Assembly (NCBI GenBank): GCA_012719125.1
Contig: JAAYAY010000047.1
Span: 62,001-126,000, forward strand
Source: Planctomycetaceae bacterium
GTDB taxonomy: Bacteria; Planctomycetota; Planctomycetia; Pirellulales; Thermoguttaceae
Length of the DNA stretch: 64,000 nucleotides
Reading direction: 5' to 3'
Position numbers and translations under genes: made by a program. This document shows, one piece after another, positions 50,545 through 60,290 of this stretch (position 1 is the stretch's first letter; the number at the start of each line of letters is the position of its first letter). The notes under the pieces are model-generated. The model did no database searches. It was not told the DNA's origin and worked only from the letters and a program-made list of their open reading frames with translations.

Positions 50545-53142
50545 TCAAAGCTCAGAACTTCCCATCAACACCGCCCCCACGGTCTGCCAGACGGCCTGGC
50601 GAATCTCGCCCACCTTGCTTGTATCGTCGGGATGAACGCGATTGGTCAGGGCAATGATGTAGACGCCTTGCTCGGGGTAGATGCGGATGGCCGTGCCGGT
50701 GTAGCCGGTGTGGCCGTAGGCGAAGAGGGTGTCGACGCCGCGGTCGTCGGGCCCGGGAACGTAGAGATCCCAGAGCAGGCCGCGGCGGTCGGGCGTGCCG
50801 CTCTTGCCGACGGCATCGGGGTTCTGAATGCGGGTCATGTCGCGAATGGTTTCTTCCTTGAGGATTCGCACGCCGTCCAGTTCGCCGCCGCTGAGCATCA
50901 TCTGGGCGAAGCGGTGCAGGTCAGGGACCGTGCTGAACAGGCCCGCGTTGCCCGACACGCCGCCCTGCATGGCCGCCAGGGGATCGTGCACCTGCCCTTG
51001 CAGGAAGCCGCCTTCACGTTTAGCCCACGATTCTCGTGTGCTGGGCACGCAGCGGGCGATCAGGCCGGAAGGCGGATTGAAGCCCGAGTCGCGCATCCCG
51101 AGGGGCCCAAAGACGTGTTCGGCCGCGAAGAGGTCGTGCGACTGGCCGGAGACGACCCGAATAATCTCCGCGCACAGAATCGCATTGAGGCAACTGTAGA
51201 CCACCCGCTCGCCGGGCTTGGTGGACAGCGGCATGTTGCGGAGGTAGCCGCGGATCGCGTCAGGACAGGGGTAGCCGTGTTCCGCTTCCAGCTTCTTTCG
51301 CGGTTCGAGGCCCACGTACGGCGGCATGCCCGAGGTGTGTGTCATCAGGTGGCGGACGGTCACGGCCTTCTTCGCGTCGGTGTCGAACTCGGGCAGGTAC
51401 TTGCCGACCGGATCGTCGAGGGCCACCCGGCCTTGCTCGACGAGGATCATCAGGCTGGTGCCGGTCGCGATGGGCTTGGTCATCGAAGCCATGTCGAAGA
51501 TGGCGTCGATCGGCATGGGGGTCGGCTGCGGTTCTGTCTGCATGAGGCCATAAGCCTTTTGCCAGGTTTCGCAGCCGGTCGGTGTCCGTCGCCCCACGGC
51601 GATCACGGCTCCGGAAGTCTTGCCGGCCTTCATCTCCTTGGGGAGAGCCGCGTCGATGGCTTCTTCGAGGCTCGCCATTTGGCCGTCGAGAGGCATGGTG
51701 CGGAGGTCCATTTCCCAGTGCCACTCGTCGAAATACAGGTTCTGCCCGTCGATCTCGATCTCGCCCCGCTGGAAGTCGTTGGGCTCGCTGCGGAAACTCT
51801 GCTTGGGCGGATGCAACTGGCGGGCATAATCGAGGTTGACGATGAATCGGTAGGGATCTATGTGCCCGCAGAAGAACTCCTGCACGCGGGGATCGTCGTG
51901 CGTTTGCAGGCCGTTGGAGGCGTCGGCGGGCAGCCAGCCCCACGGCTCCACGTAGAACTCGGACCAGTCGTGCATGTTCCGCTGATTGGGCTTGGTCTGC
52001 CAGCCCGATTGCCAGCGGGCCGGCACGCCGGAAGCGCGACACAGGGTAATGAACACCAGCCCCTGCACGCCGCAATCGCCCTCACGGGCGGCGATGCCTT
52101 TGGCCGACAGGTTCTCGATCGTGCTGTATTCCATCTCGGCGCACCAGCGGATCTCTTTGGAAACCCAGCAGAAGATGCGGAGGGCCTTCTCCAGCGGATT
52201 CTCCTCCTCGCCGACGATTTCGGCCGCCAGCTTCTTCACCTCGGGCGTGAAAACGATATGGGACGGGCGTTCCGAGGTGTACTCACGATACAACTCCCCG
52301 CTCTTATCGTAGGGCTTCACCTTCGCCGGATCGAGTTGCGGCACGTAGGCGGCGGTCACGAATTCGAACTCGGCTGCAAATCGTGGCGGCTTGACGGGGT
52401 CGTCCACCGTCTGCTCCAGGTAGACCGTTCGTTGGGCCTGGTCGGTCGGCGCCACGATGTTCGTGGGCGGCTCGGTCGACAGCAGCTTGACCTGTCCCTG
52501 TTGCCGGTACTCCTGCGGGAAGGGGAGCCAGCACTGCACCTTTGCCCCCTTCTTCAGTCGCGGGTTGCCTTCCTTGACTTGCAGGGTATAGCGGATGTGG
52601 TGTTTGACCGGATGAACTTGCGCCTGGCCGGTCTGCTCGGCCTGATTCACGAGCTTCGCCAGGTGGGCGGGAAGGTTGAACACCCTCGCCTCATCCGGCT
52701 TCACGCAGCGGGCCTTGGCGGCCGGACAGGCCCGGAACAGGTTGCCCACCGCCCGGTCGAAGTACCACACTTGCCCGTCGATCACGCGATGCTGCAGGAC
52801 GCCCTGCTTCCGCCAGGCTTCGATGTTGTCGGGGGTGACGTCCGGGATGCTCTCACGCAGTTGAGTCAGGACCTGTTCGGGCGTGAGGGAGAAGTCGAGG
52901 CGAATCCGCCGCAGGATCTCGAGTTGAACGGCCGCTTCATCCACGACCGGAGCGTCGGGATCGGCAATTGCTGCCCGCAACAGTGCCTCGGCCTGGCTGA
53001 AGCGTCCGGTGGCGGCCTCTTCGCGGGCGCGAGCCAGTGCCGGTGCCGGTTCGTCAGCCGCTTGAGCGACGCTCGCGTCGACGCACGCCCAAATCACAGC
53101 CAGCCACAACACCCACGACCAGATTGCCTTGTTCATCTTCAT
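50545..53142 (-). CDS. Secreted transglutaminase-like / beta-lactamase-like serine hydrolase fusion
   Basis: 865 residues. Signal peptide KAIWSWVLWLAVIWACVDAS. Residues about 180-420 hold a transglutaminase-like domain with Cys357 (REGDCGVQGLVFITLCRASG), His391 (NMHDWSEFYVEPWGWLPAD) and a following Asp. Residues about 490-860 hold a class C beta-lactamase-like domain with Ser553-x-x-Lys556 (ASMTKPI), Tyr649 (VVYSCLN, where the third position of the usual YxN is Cys) and a late HTG motif (AYGHTGYTGT). The two domains are joined in one frame without a stop. Both are peptide- or ester-bond chemistries active outside the cytoplasm; the substrate is unknown, and cell-wall or protein remodelling is possible. 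Confidence 0.9.
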   Translation of the reverse strand: MKMNKAIWSWVLWLAVIWACVDASVAQAADEPAPALARAREEAATGRFSQAEALLRAAIADPDAPVVDEAAVQLEILRRIRLDFSLTPEQVLTQLRESIPDVTPDNIEAWRKQGVLQHRVIDGQVWYFDRAVGNLFRACPAAKARCVKPDEARVFNLPAHLAKLVNQAEQTGQAQVHPVKHHIRYTLQVKEGNPRLKKGAKVQCWLPFPQEYRQQGQVKLLSTEPPTNIVAPTDQAQRTVYLEQTVDDPVKPPRFAAEFEFVTAAYVPQLDPAKVKPYDKSGELYREYTSERPSHIVFTPEVKKLAAEIVGEEENPLEKALRIFCWVSKEIRWCAEMEYSTIENLSAKGIAAREGDCGVQGLVFITLCRASGVPARWQSGWQTKPNQRNMHDWSEFYVEPWGWLPADASNGLQTHDDPRVQEFFCGHIDPYRFIVNLDYARQLHPPKQSFRSEPNDFQRGEIEIDGQNLYFDEWHWEMDLRTMPLDGQMASLEEAIDAALPKEMKAGKTSGAVIAVGRRTPTGCETWQKAYGLMQTEPQPTPMPIDAIFDMASMTKPIATGTSLMILVEQGRVALDDPVGKYLPEFDTDAKKAVTVRHLMTHTSGMPPYVGLEPRKKLEAEHGYPCPDAIRGYLRNMPLSTKPGERVVYSCLNAILCAEIIRVVSGQSHDLFAAEHVFGPLGMRDSGFNPPSGLIARCVPSTRESWAKREGGFLQGQVHDPLAAMQGGVSGNAGLFSTVPDLHRFAQMMLSGGELDGVRILKEETIRDMTRIQNPDAVGKSGTPDRRGLLWDLYVPGPDDRGVDTLFAYGHTGYTGTAIRIYPEQGVYIIALTNRVHPDDTSKVGEIRQAVWQTVGAVLMGSSEL

Positions 53143-53365
53143 GCCCTGTTGGTCAGCGTGTCCTCGATCCCGAAATTCTGCCTCGCAGGCGAGCGAACCT
53201 CGATTCTAGGGAGCGCCGCGGGGGCCTGCAAGCCGCCCGTTGTGAGGCGCGGGGCGATCCGCCAGAATACTCAAAGAAGAGGGAGCAAAGCACGAAACGC
53301 CAGCCCTTTCTGAGTAGAATAGGACTTTCTCAGACCGTTCGCCTACCGCATACAAGGAACCAAGT

Positions 53366-55864
53366 ATGTTCCGTCCACTCAGTGTACTGACGCTTGTCGT
53401 GCTTCTGGTGGTACCCGCCGTTCTGCCGGCGGCCGACCCTGCTGGCTTGCCGGTGGTTTCCGGCGATTATCCGCGAGTGTTCTTCTTCCGCGGCTCCGAG
53501 GGGGCGGCCTCGAATCCCCGTGTGACCTACGAGCGGTGGGAGTGGGATTTTTCCCGCTTGATGGGGATCATGGGCAAGGTTCTCGACGAGGAGATTCCCG
53601 GCCGGTCGGCACGCAATATCGAGTTCTTCACGCAGATGAAGCGGCGGAACCCCGAACAGGCCGTCCTGTTGCACTATAACGGCAACGGCCGCGATCCCCG
53701 CTACGAATTGGAGGATTTCTTCGCCGGGCATTTCCTCTATCACAACGGCGCGACGATCCTGGCGGACGCGCCGGCGGAGGAGGGCGAAACGGAGATCAAG
53801 ATTTCCGATCCCGACCTGTTCCGCACGGAGATGGGGCGCTACAAGTCGTCGAACGACGACGTCGGGCTGTGCATGCTCGACGACAACGGGCGGCCCGACT
53901 GGCATCGCAGCGAGCAGGTCCAGCTTGTCTCGATCGACAGGAAGAACAAGACGATCCGAGTCCGCCGCGGCTGTTACGGCAGCCGGCCCATGGCCTTCCC
54001 GGCCGGCAAGGCCTATGCGGCGGCCCATGTGACGGAGGGACCCTGGGGCGGTCAGTCGAACATCCTATGGTACTACAACTACTCGACCGTCTGTCCCAAG
54101 GACAAGCAGGGTCGGACGTGCAGCGACGTTCACGCGACCGTGCTGGCGAAAAAGTTCCTGCCGGGCGGTGAACTCGAGGCCTTCGACGGGCTGGAGTTCG
54201 ACGTGCTGCATCACGAGTGCGGCAGCGGTGGGAAACTGGGCGTCGACTGTAATGCTGATGGAGAAATCGACAACGGCTTTTTCGACGGGCGGAACGTCTA
54301 CGGCGTCGGCGTGGTCGAATTCTGCCGCGACCTGCGCAGCAAGCTGGGGCCGGACCGGCTGATTCTCGCCGATGGCTTCAGTATGCGAAACCAACGAGCG
54401 TTTCGCATCCTCAACGGGATCGAAAGCGAGGGTTGGCCGGCTTTGAACGACTGGGAGATCAAAGACTGGTCGGGCGGCCTGAATCGCCACTGGTACTGGG
54501 CCGAGAACGGCGCCGAGCCGATCTGGAACTACGTCAACCACAAGTTCACCATGCCGGGCGAAAAGCCGGGCCACCAGGTCCAGCCCGACGTGCCCTTCAA
54601 GGTGCACCGGCTCGTGTTTGCGGCGGCCATGTTCACCGATTCGGCCGTCTGCTACAGCTTCGCCCCCCGGTCGAATCGCGGGGAACTGATCGGCATCTGG
54701 GACGAACTCTGGAAGGGCGAGGAGCGAGAACTGGGCTGGCTGGGCCGACCGCTCGGTCCCGCTGTGCGTCTTGCGGAGAAAACGCCGAACCTGCTCAAGG
54801 GCGACGGACTTGCCGGGCTCACGAAGGTATCGGCTGAGGATGTAACCACGTTGCGGCTTGCGGACGTTCCCTGCCATGGTTCCGACTTGTTCGTGTCGAT
54901 CCATGCCTGCGGTGACTGGCGTGTTTCCGAGCCTTTGGAGATCGCGCGACGAATGTGGGTGGGCATCGCTCCGGCCGAGGGGCAACTGGTTCGGGCCGAT
55001 CTGCCGGAGGCGTGTCAATGCGTCCGCGGGGGCACCGAAACAGAACTCGATCCCGACAGCGGAGCGGCTCTCGGCTGGGCCGGCAGCGCGGAGCTTGGCG
55101 GCCGGCGCCGCGTCTGCTATCGCGCTCACCCACCCTATCGCGGCAAGGTAGGCTACGCGGCCTGGTGGCGCGACGTGACGGTGCCCCAGGGGGGCAGGTT
55201 GGAATTCTCCACCGGGATGGGCGAAAAGAGCCCCGAGCGGAGCGACGGCGTTTGGTTCCAGGTCTGGGTGGCACCGATCGACGGCGACCAGTGCGGACCG
55301 TTCCAGAAGGTGTTCGAGCACAGCCAGAAGGAATTCGAGTGGAAAGACCACTCGGTCTCGCTGGGCGACTGGGCCGGCAAACGGGTGCGGTTGAAGTTCG
55401 TGGCCGACTGCGGGCCGAACGACAACTCAACCACCGACCACGCCTATTGGGGCGATGCGGTGCTCGTCGGGCCCAAGGGGACGGAGGGCTGGACCGATCC
55501 GGTGCAGCACATGACCTGGGTGGGCGATCGGCCGTTCACTTCCGGGTTCTACTTCCACGACGTCCGCAGCGACACGGTCAACCTCGATCTCAGCATTGAA
55601 GGTCCCGAACCGGTTCGCATCGAGTCGATCCAGGCCTATGCGGCCCCCGACGCGATCTACCGCCAGTTCGAGCGGGGCATCGTGCTGGCGAATCCGTCGC
55701 CTCGGCCGTACACGTTCGACCTCGCCGAAATCGCGTCCGGCACGGAGTTCCGGCGGATCCGGGGGACGGAGTTGCAGGACACGGTGGCCAACAACGGCCA
55801 ACCGGTCGGGGCGAAGGTGACGCTGGACGGGAAGGAAGGGTTGTTCCTGGTGCGGGTGGAATAG
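53366..55864 (+). CDS. Large secreted protein, putative glycoside hydrolase-like
   Basis: 832 residues. Signal peptide FRPLSVLTLVVLLVVPAVLP. The middle third has a TIM-barrel feel: FDGLEFDVLHHECGSGGKLG, DNGFFDGRNVYGVGVVEFCR and KLGPDRLILADGFSMRNQR carry acidic residues at strand ends as in retaining glycosidases. The C-terminal 300 residues are beta-rich and include a carbohydrate-binding-like segment (GGRRRVCYRAHPPYRGKVGY). I cannot match a numbered GH family. It is convergent with the secreted enzyme at 55877 (12-bp gap). Confidence 0.65.
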   Translation: MFRPLSVLTLVVLLVVPAVLPAADPAGLPVVSGDYPRVFFFRGSEGAASNPRVTYERWEWDFSRLMGIMGKVLDEEIPGRSARNIEFFTQMKRRNPEQAVLLHYNGNGRDPRYELEDFFAGHFLYHNGATILADAPAEEGETEIKISDPDLFRTEMGRYKSSNDDVGLCMLDDNGRPDWHRSEQVQLVSIDRKNKTIRVRRGCYGSRPMAFPAGKAYAAAHVTEGPWGGQSNILWYYNYSTVCPKDKQGRTCSDVHATVLAKKFLPGGELEAFDGLEFDVLHHECGSGGKLGVDCNADGEIDNGFFDGRNVYGVGVVEFCRDLRSKLGPDRLILADGFSMRNQRAFRILNGIESEGWPALNDWEIKDWSGGLNRHWYWAENGAEPIWNYVNHKFTMPGEKPGHQVQPDVPFKVHRLVFAAAMFTDSAVCYSFAPRSNRGELIGIWDELWKGEERELGWLGRPLGPAVRLAEKTPNLLKGDGLAGLTKVSAEDVTTLRLADVPCHGSDLFVSIHACGDWRVSEPLEIARRMWVGIAPAEGQLVRADLPEACQCVRGGTETELDPDSGAALGWAGSAELGGRRRVCYRAHPPYRGKVGYAAWWRDVTVPQGGRLEFSTGMGEKSPERSDGVWFQVWVAPIDGDQCGPFQKVFEHSQKEFEWKDHSVSLGDWAGKRVRLKFVADCGPNDNSTTDHAYWGDAVLVGPKGTEGWTDPVQHMTWVGDRPFTSGFYFHDVRSDTVNLDLSIEGPEPVRIESIQAYAAPDAIYRQFERGIVLANPSPRPYTFDLAEIASGTEFRRIRGTELQDTVANNGQPVGAKVTLDGKEGLFLVRVE

Positions 55865-55876
55865 TGGCGGGAAATT

Positions 55877-57886
55877 TCAATCCTCAGCCCGCGTGAGTTC
55901 GTAGACGTGGAGCGAGAGCGGCGCGAAGTCGGCAGCAAGCACGCCGTCGGAGAGATTCGTCCTCCGATCGTCTGTCAGATCGCGTGCCGCTGCACCTCCC
56001 CACTCTCCGTCAGCGCCCGCCGCAATGCGAAAATGCACTCGTCCCGCCCCGTCGCCATCGTTGACGGCGAACACGTAGGCTTTGCCGTCATGGTAACGGA
56101 CAACGTAGTGAAGCCATGCCGGAGCGTCCGTGGGCTTGTCCGGTGTCCCGCCCTGGACTTCCAGGGCAAAGGCGGGTGGTTCGTCGACGGACAGCAGAAT
56201 CGGGGCAAAGCGATCGATTTCGGCGGCGATCCGTTTCAGTTCGCCCCATTGCTGATCGAAGGGCACGTCGGGGTTGCGATTTAAGTCGAACCACGAATAG
56301 AACACCAGCCCGGTGGCGCCTTCGCACAGGCACTGCCAGGCCATGCTCCGCATTTCGTCGTAGGTCGGCGTGCGGTAGTCGGCGCTCTTGCCGTCGTCCT
56401 TGCGGTAGTTGATCCAGTTGTGGACCTGAGGAACCTGCCACAACGGCCGGGCACCCTCGACTTGCCGGCGGGTCTCGGCCGTCCATAGGGCGGCTTCGGA
56501 AGCTGGGGCTCGGCCGATCGGGTAGGGATCGGTGCCGATGACGTCGAAGGTGTTGATGTAAGCCCCCACCTCGCGGAACTGGTAGAGCACGACCCAGGTG
56601 GGATGGTTCGGATCGGCCTCGGAAACCCACTGCTGATGGGCCTCCAGGCGGGGCAGGTAGGACTGGGGCAGTTCGTCGTTGAGGTACCAGGCTAGCAAGG
56701 CCGGGTGGTCGCGGAATCGCTCGACCCGATTGAGCACGTTGGGTTTCTCGTCTTCCTCGGTCTTGATGAACCCTGGCGAGTGTCCCGTGCCCGCGTAGAA
56801 GTCCTTGACGGAGTAGATCACCTTCATTCCGTAGCGCTGGGCCAGGTCCATTTGCTCCACGTTGGGCGAACCGTAGGGCATCAGACAGTTGAACTTGCTG
56901 TCGGCGTAGGTCTTGAGATCGTCTTCGTTGATCTGGCTCCAATACATGCCCAGCGGCAGGAACGGCTTGCCCTCCACGAGCAAGCGACCGTGGCCGTCGA
57001 TCGTGCAGGTCGGATGGAAGTCGTCGGCGATGCGATCGAGCGGGTGATGGGACTCTTGCAGCACCTTCTGGTCGGGGCCGAGAAGCTGGACGGCCAGGTC
57101 ATTGCGGCCCGGCTGGAGAGCCGGCAGCGGAATCTGGAGATCCGTAGCGACCTCCTGCGTCCCACTCGGTGCCAATCCGGCATTTCCCGCCAGGCGAGTC
57201 CCGTCGGCGCTAGACAAGCTCCAGCCGAGCTTGAGGTTCTCGATCGGCACGTCGTAGTCGGTCAGATCGAGACGGACGCGAACCGATGCCTCTTTCGGCC
57301 CGTCGCTGGTGATTCGCCCTCGATATTTGGGCGAGAGGAGCACCGTTCGCATGGGCGGGTCAACCACGCGCTCGATCTCGACGTCGTCGAACCAGGCCGT
57401 TCCCGTCATACCTTTGCGAACGTAACAGGCGAGGTTTACCGAGCCGGCTTCCTTGGGGAGCCGGGTGATTGTTTCCACCTGCCTCCAATCGGACGTGCCT
57501 TTGACACCGCTCGGGTAGCTGCCGCCCATCCATTTGCCGTCCGGACCTTGCCACTCCAGGCAGATCGTGGCGCCCGATTCCTGCCCGGCAATGCCGTCGG
57601 TCTTGACCCAGGCACTGACGCGATACTTGCGTCCCGGCTGAAGGGGCACCTTCTGCCCGGCCAGGCGATAGCGGTTGGCATCGGAGTTCTCGTACCTAAG
57701 CGAGGCCTCACCCGATCGTTTCACTTCGCGATCGAGGGAAAAGACGGCCGGGTCGCCGGACCAGGCCGCGGGGCCCGCTGCCTTGGCCGCCGCTTCTTCG
57801 AAGCCGCCGTTGACCACGAGTTCGGCGGCGCCGGCGGTTGCCGCCGTTGCCAGAATTACTGCGGAGAACAGGAACCGTATCATCAT
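55877..57886 (-). CDS. Secreted multidomain glycosidase-like protein (CBM plus TIM barrel)
   Basis: 669 residues from the ATG at 57886, six bases after AGGAAGG. Signal peptide MMIRFLFSAVILATAATAGA. Residues 20-175 resemble a CBM4/9-type sandwich (AELVVNGGFEEAAAKAAGPA; TAWFDDVEIERV). An Ig-like domain follows, then a GH2/GH5-type TIM barrel from about residue 310 (LPLGMYWSQINEDDLKTYAD; HPALLAWYLNDELPQSYLPR, where the Glu of NDE is the likely acid/base; VGAYINTFDVIGTDPYPIGR). A C-terminal sandwich ends it. It probably cleaves a glycan; the substrate is not assignable. Confidence 0.78.
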   Translation of the reverse strand: MMIRFLFSAVILATAATAGAAELVVNGGFEEAAAKAAGPAAWSGDPAVFSLDREVKRSGEASLRYENSDANRYRLAGQKVPLQPGRKYRVSAWVKTDGIAGQESGATICLEWQGPDGKWMGGSYPSGVKGTSDWRQVETITRLPKEAGSVNLACYVRKGMTGTAWFDDVEIERVVDPPMRTVLLSPKYRGRITSDGPKEASVRVRLDLTDYDVPIENLKLGWSLSSADGTRLAGNAGLAPSGTQEVATDLQIPLPALQPGRNDLAVQLLGPDQKVLQESHHPLDRIADDFHPTCTIDGHGRLLVEGKPFLPLGMYWSQINEDDLKTYADSKFNCLMPYGSPNVEQMDLAQRYGMKVIYSVKDFYAGTGHSPGFIKTEEDEKPNVLNRVERFRDHPALLAWYLNDELPQSYLPRLEAHQQWVSEADPNHPTWVVLYQFREVGAYINTFDVIGTDPYPIGRAPASEAALWTAETRRQVEGARPLWQVPQVHNWINYRKDDGKSADYRTPTYDEMRSMAWQCLCEGATGLVFYSWFDLNRNPDVPFDQQWGELKRIAAEIDRFAPILLSVDEPPAFALEVQGGTPDKPTDAPAWLHYVVRYHDGKAYVFAVNDGDGAGRVHFRIAAGADGEWGGAAARDLTDDRRTNLSDGVLAADFAPLSLHVYELTRAED

Positions 57887-57914
57887 GGTTGCCTTCCTGG
57901 AGGTGAATAGCGAG

Positions 57915-58706
57915 TCAGTCGCCTTCTTTACGCCAATTGGATTCGGGCTCGCGGTAGTCGCGCCCGGCGAGCCTCGGCTGGAACTGCCGTTGGCCTGCCA
58001 GCGCGGCAATCTCCTTGAGCAGGAGGAGAGTCACTTCCTGCTGCGTCCCGCGGTCGGCGCCCCGGTCGTAGTAGGCCGACAGATCGATCGGTTTGCCGAC
58101 GGTGAGACGCACGTGTGCCGGCATGACCAAGGGGCTGAAGACCGAGGTGTCGTAGGGTGAGCCCTCCACGTACATGGGCACCACGGGCACCTGCGCCTTG
58201 AGGGCAATGAGGGCGGCGCCCGGGCGGCCCGGCAGCAACACGTCGCGGGTCTTGTTGAGCCGTCCCTCAGGGAACATGCCCACCAGTCCGCCCTGCTGGG
58301 CATAGCGGATGGCGATCTTGGTAGCCTTCGTGTCGATTCCTCCGCGGCTCACGGGAATGCACTCCGTCGTGCGGAAGAACCAGGCCAGGGCCGGGTGAAC
58401 GACGTACTCCTTGGCGACCATCCAGTGAACCACGCGCCGCGTGCAGAGGTAGAAGAAGCAAGGATCGACCGGGGCGCGGTGGTTGCTGACGATGATGGCG
58501 CCCTGTCCGGGTGGGATCTCAAACCGGCCCCGAACGCTGGCCCGCCACAGGATCCGCGTGAGCACGAAGCTGAAGCCGAACAGGAGCGACTGGGGGACCG
58601 TCAGCGGCATCTCCTGCAGCTTCCGGCGAATCGCCCATCCGAGGGCGACACCCAAGCCGAGCAGTACACACCAGCCAAGGAACTCGGACATCAATGGAGG
58701 TCGCAT
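57915..58706 (-). CDS. plsC: 1-acyl-sn-glycerol-3-phosphate acyltransferase family protein
   Basis: 263 residues from the ATG at 58706 (MRPPLMSEFLGWCVLLGLGV); a second ATG at 58691 is an alternative. An N-terminal membrane helix precedes the acyltransferase domain with HX4D in IIVSNHRAPVDPCFFYLC and the FPEGRLNKT block, both diagnostic of PlsC-like enzymes, and PGAALIALKAQVPVVPMYVE. It should transfer an acyl chain to lysophosphatidic acid in membrane phospholipid synthesis, or to a related lipid. It is followed on the same strand by the LRR lipoprotein gene. Confidence 0.86.
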   Translation of the reverse strand: MRPPLMSEFLGWCVLLGLGVALGWAIRRKLQEMPLTVPQSLLFGFSFVLTRILWRASVRGRFEIPPGQGAIIVSNHRAPVDPCFFYLCTRRVVHWMVAKEYVVHPALAWFFRTTECIPVSRGGIDTKATKIAIRYAQQGGLVGMFPEGRLNKTRDVLLPGRPGAALIALKAQVPVVPMYVEGSPYDTSVFSPLVMPAHVRLTVGKPIDLSAYYDRGADRGTQQEVTLLLLKEIAALAGQRQFQPRLAGRDYREPESNWRKEGD

Positions 58707-58787
58707 GAGGTTTCGTTCCCGCCACCAGCCTTCACGCCGCGAGCCCATGATATCGTATGAGGTGGCGTCGGGCCAGAGTGGCGAAGC

Positions 58788-60122
58788 TCAGTTTCCGGTG
58801 TCGAGCTTCTTCCACTTCTTGCCGGCGAGCTTCTTGAGCCCTTCCTCGGTGACCGAGGCGTTGTCTTTGAAGGTCAACGATTCGAGTTTGGGCATAGCGA
58901 GGAGCTTGTCGACGGCCGCGTCGGTGACCCCGGTGGTTCGGATCGAAAGTCCCTTGAGATTGGACAGTGCGGCGATGGCCTCGACGGTGGCGTCGGTCAT
59001 CTGGGGCACGGTCCAGATATCGAGCAATTCGAGCGATTGGAGCGACTTGAGGTTTTCGAGCCCCGAGTCGCTGAGCGATTCGAGTTCGTGCAGGTAGAGC
59101 CGTTTCAACTCGGGCAGGTCGGTGAAGACTTCCATGGCCTGATCGTCGACCATAGGTAGATCCCGCAGCGTGAGCCGGGTGAGCTTCATTCCCTTGAGCG
59201 CCAATACCCCGTCGGAGCCGAATTGCTGGCAACGGAAGATCTCGAGTTCCTGGAGGCCCGGCGGTTGTGCGAGGAACTGCCCTGCCTGATTGCTGATCAC
59301 GAAATCGTGGATCAGCAGCGACTTGAGGGTCTTGTTTCCTGCCAGGTACTCGATGCCCATATCGGTGACCGCCGAGCTGCGATGCTTGAAGGCCGTAAGC
59401 TTGGGCAAGGCGCCGACGATTTCCATCGTCATGTCGCCGGCTTCCATGTTTCCGCGAAGGTCCAGGACACGCAGTTCCTTAAGGTTCTCCAGGTAACCCG
59501 TTCCCAGGTCGTTAAACCGGTTCTGCACAAGGAGAAGACGCTGGAGCTTCGTCAACTGACAGATGACCTTGAGGGCGCTGTTGGTCACGTTGACGTTCGA
59601 CGAGAGATCGAGGGCCGTCAAGTTGGGAAACGACGCGGCGATCATTTCGACCGTGGGGTCTCCGATAGTCGAATTGGTCAGGGCCAGGGTTGTGAGGTTC
59701 TTGAGGCCGGCAAGTCCGGCGGCCATTTCATCGTTCAAGTCGCGGTAGTTGTAGATCTCGAGCACTTCCAGATCGGTGAGCTTGCCGAACAGGGCGATGT
59801 TCTCGGGCGACAGGGTCGAGCCGTCTTTGACGACAATCTCAGTCAGGAGATCGCCGGGCTGAAGCTTACAGGTGGCCTCGGCGATTCCGTCGAGGACCGC
59901 CTTCGCCGCCTGGACGTCTTCGGCCTTGGCGGTTGCAGCTTGAGCCGGGGCCGCGGGCGTTGCGTCGGCCGGAGCGGGTTCCGTGGGGGCCGGCGCGTCG
60001 GGGACGGCCGAATTGGTGGGAGCCTTGGCTCCGGTATTCGTGGGGGCCGGACAGCCCGTCAGACCGAGGAGGCCAACTGCCAGGCCAACGAGCATGCTGC
60101 GTACGATGAGAGGACGATTCAT
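58788..60122 (-). CDS. Leucine-rich-repeat lipoprotein
   Basis: 444 residues from the ATG at 60122 after AGGAAG. Signal peptide with lipobox (LVGLAVGLLGLTGCPAP), so lipid-anchored. An Ala/Pro-rich linker (APTEPAPADATPAAPAQAAT) leads to about a dozen 24-residue LRRs (LTDLEVLEIYNYRDLNDEMA; LKNLTTLALTNSTIGDPTVE; LSNLKGLSIRTTGVTDAAVD), the RNase-inhibitor-like spacing seen in many planctomycete proteins. A protein-binding role at the membrane is likely; the partner is unknown. It stands between PlsC and the oxidoreductase gene. Confidence 0.9.
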   Translation of the reverse strand: MNRPLIVRSMLVGLAVGLLGLTGCPAPTNTGAKAPTNSAVPDAPAPTEPAPADATPAAPAQAATAKAEDVQAAKAVLDGIAEATCKLQPGDLLTEIVVKDGSTLSPENIALFGKLTDLEVLEIYNYRDLNDEMAAGLAGLKNLTTLALTNSTIGDPTVEMIAASFPNLTALDLSSNVNVTNSALKVICQLTKLQRLLLVQNRFNDLGTGYLENLKELRVLDLRGNMEAGDMTMEIVGALPKLTAFKHRSSAVTDMGIEYLAGNKTLKSLLIHDFVISNQAGQFLAQPPGLQELEIFRCQQFGSDGVLALKGMKLTRLTLRDLPMVDDQAMEVFTDLPELKRLYLHELESLSDSGLENLKSLQSLELLDIWTVPQMTDATVEAIAALSNLKGLSIRTTGVTDAAVDKLLAMPKLESLTFKDNASVTEEGLKKLAGKKWKKLDTGN

Positions 60123-60290
60123 TTTCTTCCTGACCTTTTCCTGCGATACTTCGTACCATCCTCCCCCGAACAACGCAGTTCGGGGCGGTTGCTCCCTATT
60201 CTAGCAAAAATGGGGGCACGGCGAACCGTGACCCCCATAGGATTTCACTCGCAAAGCCCGGCCGCTTGCCGGTTCACCTTGGTGACGTTC

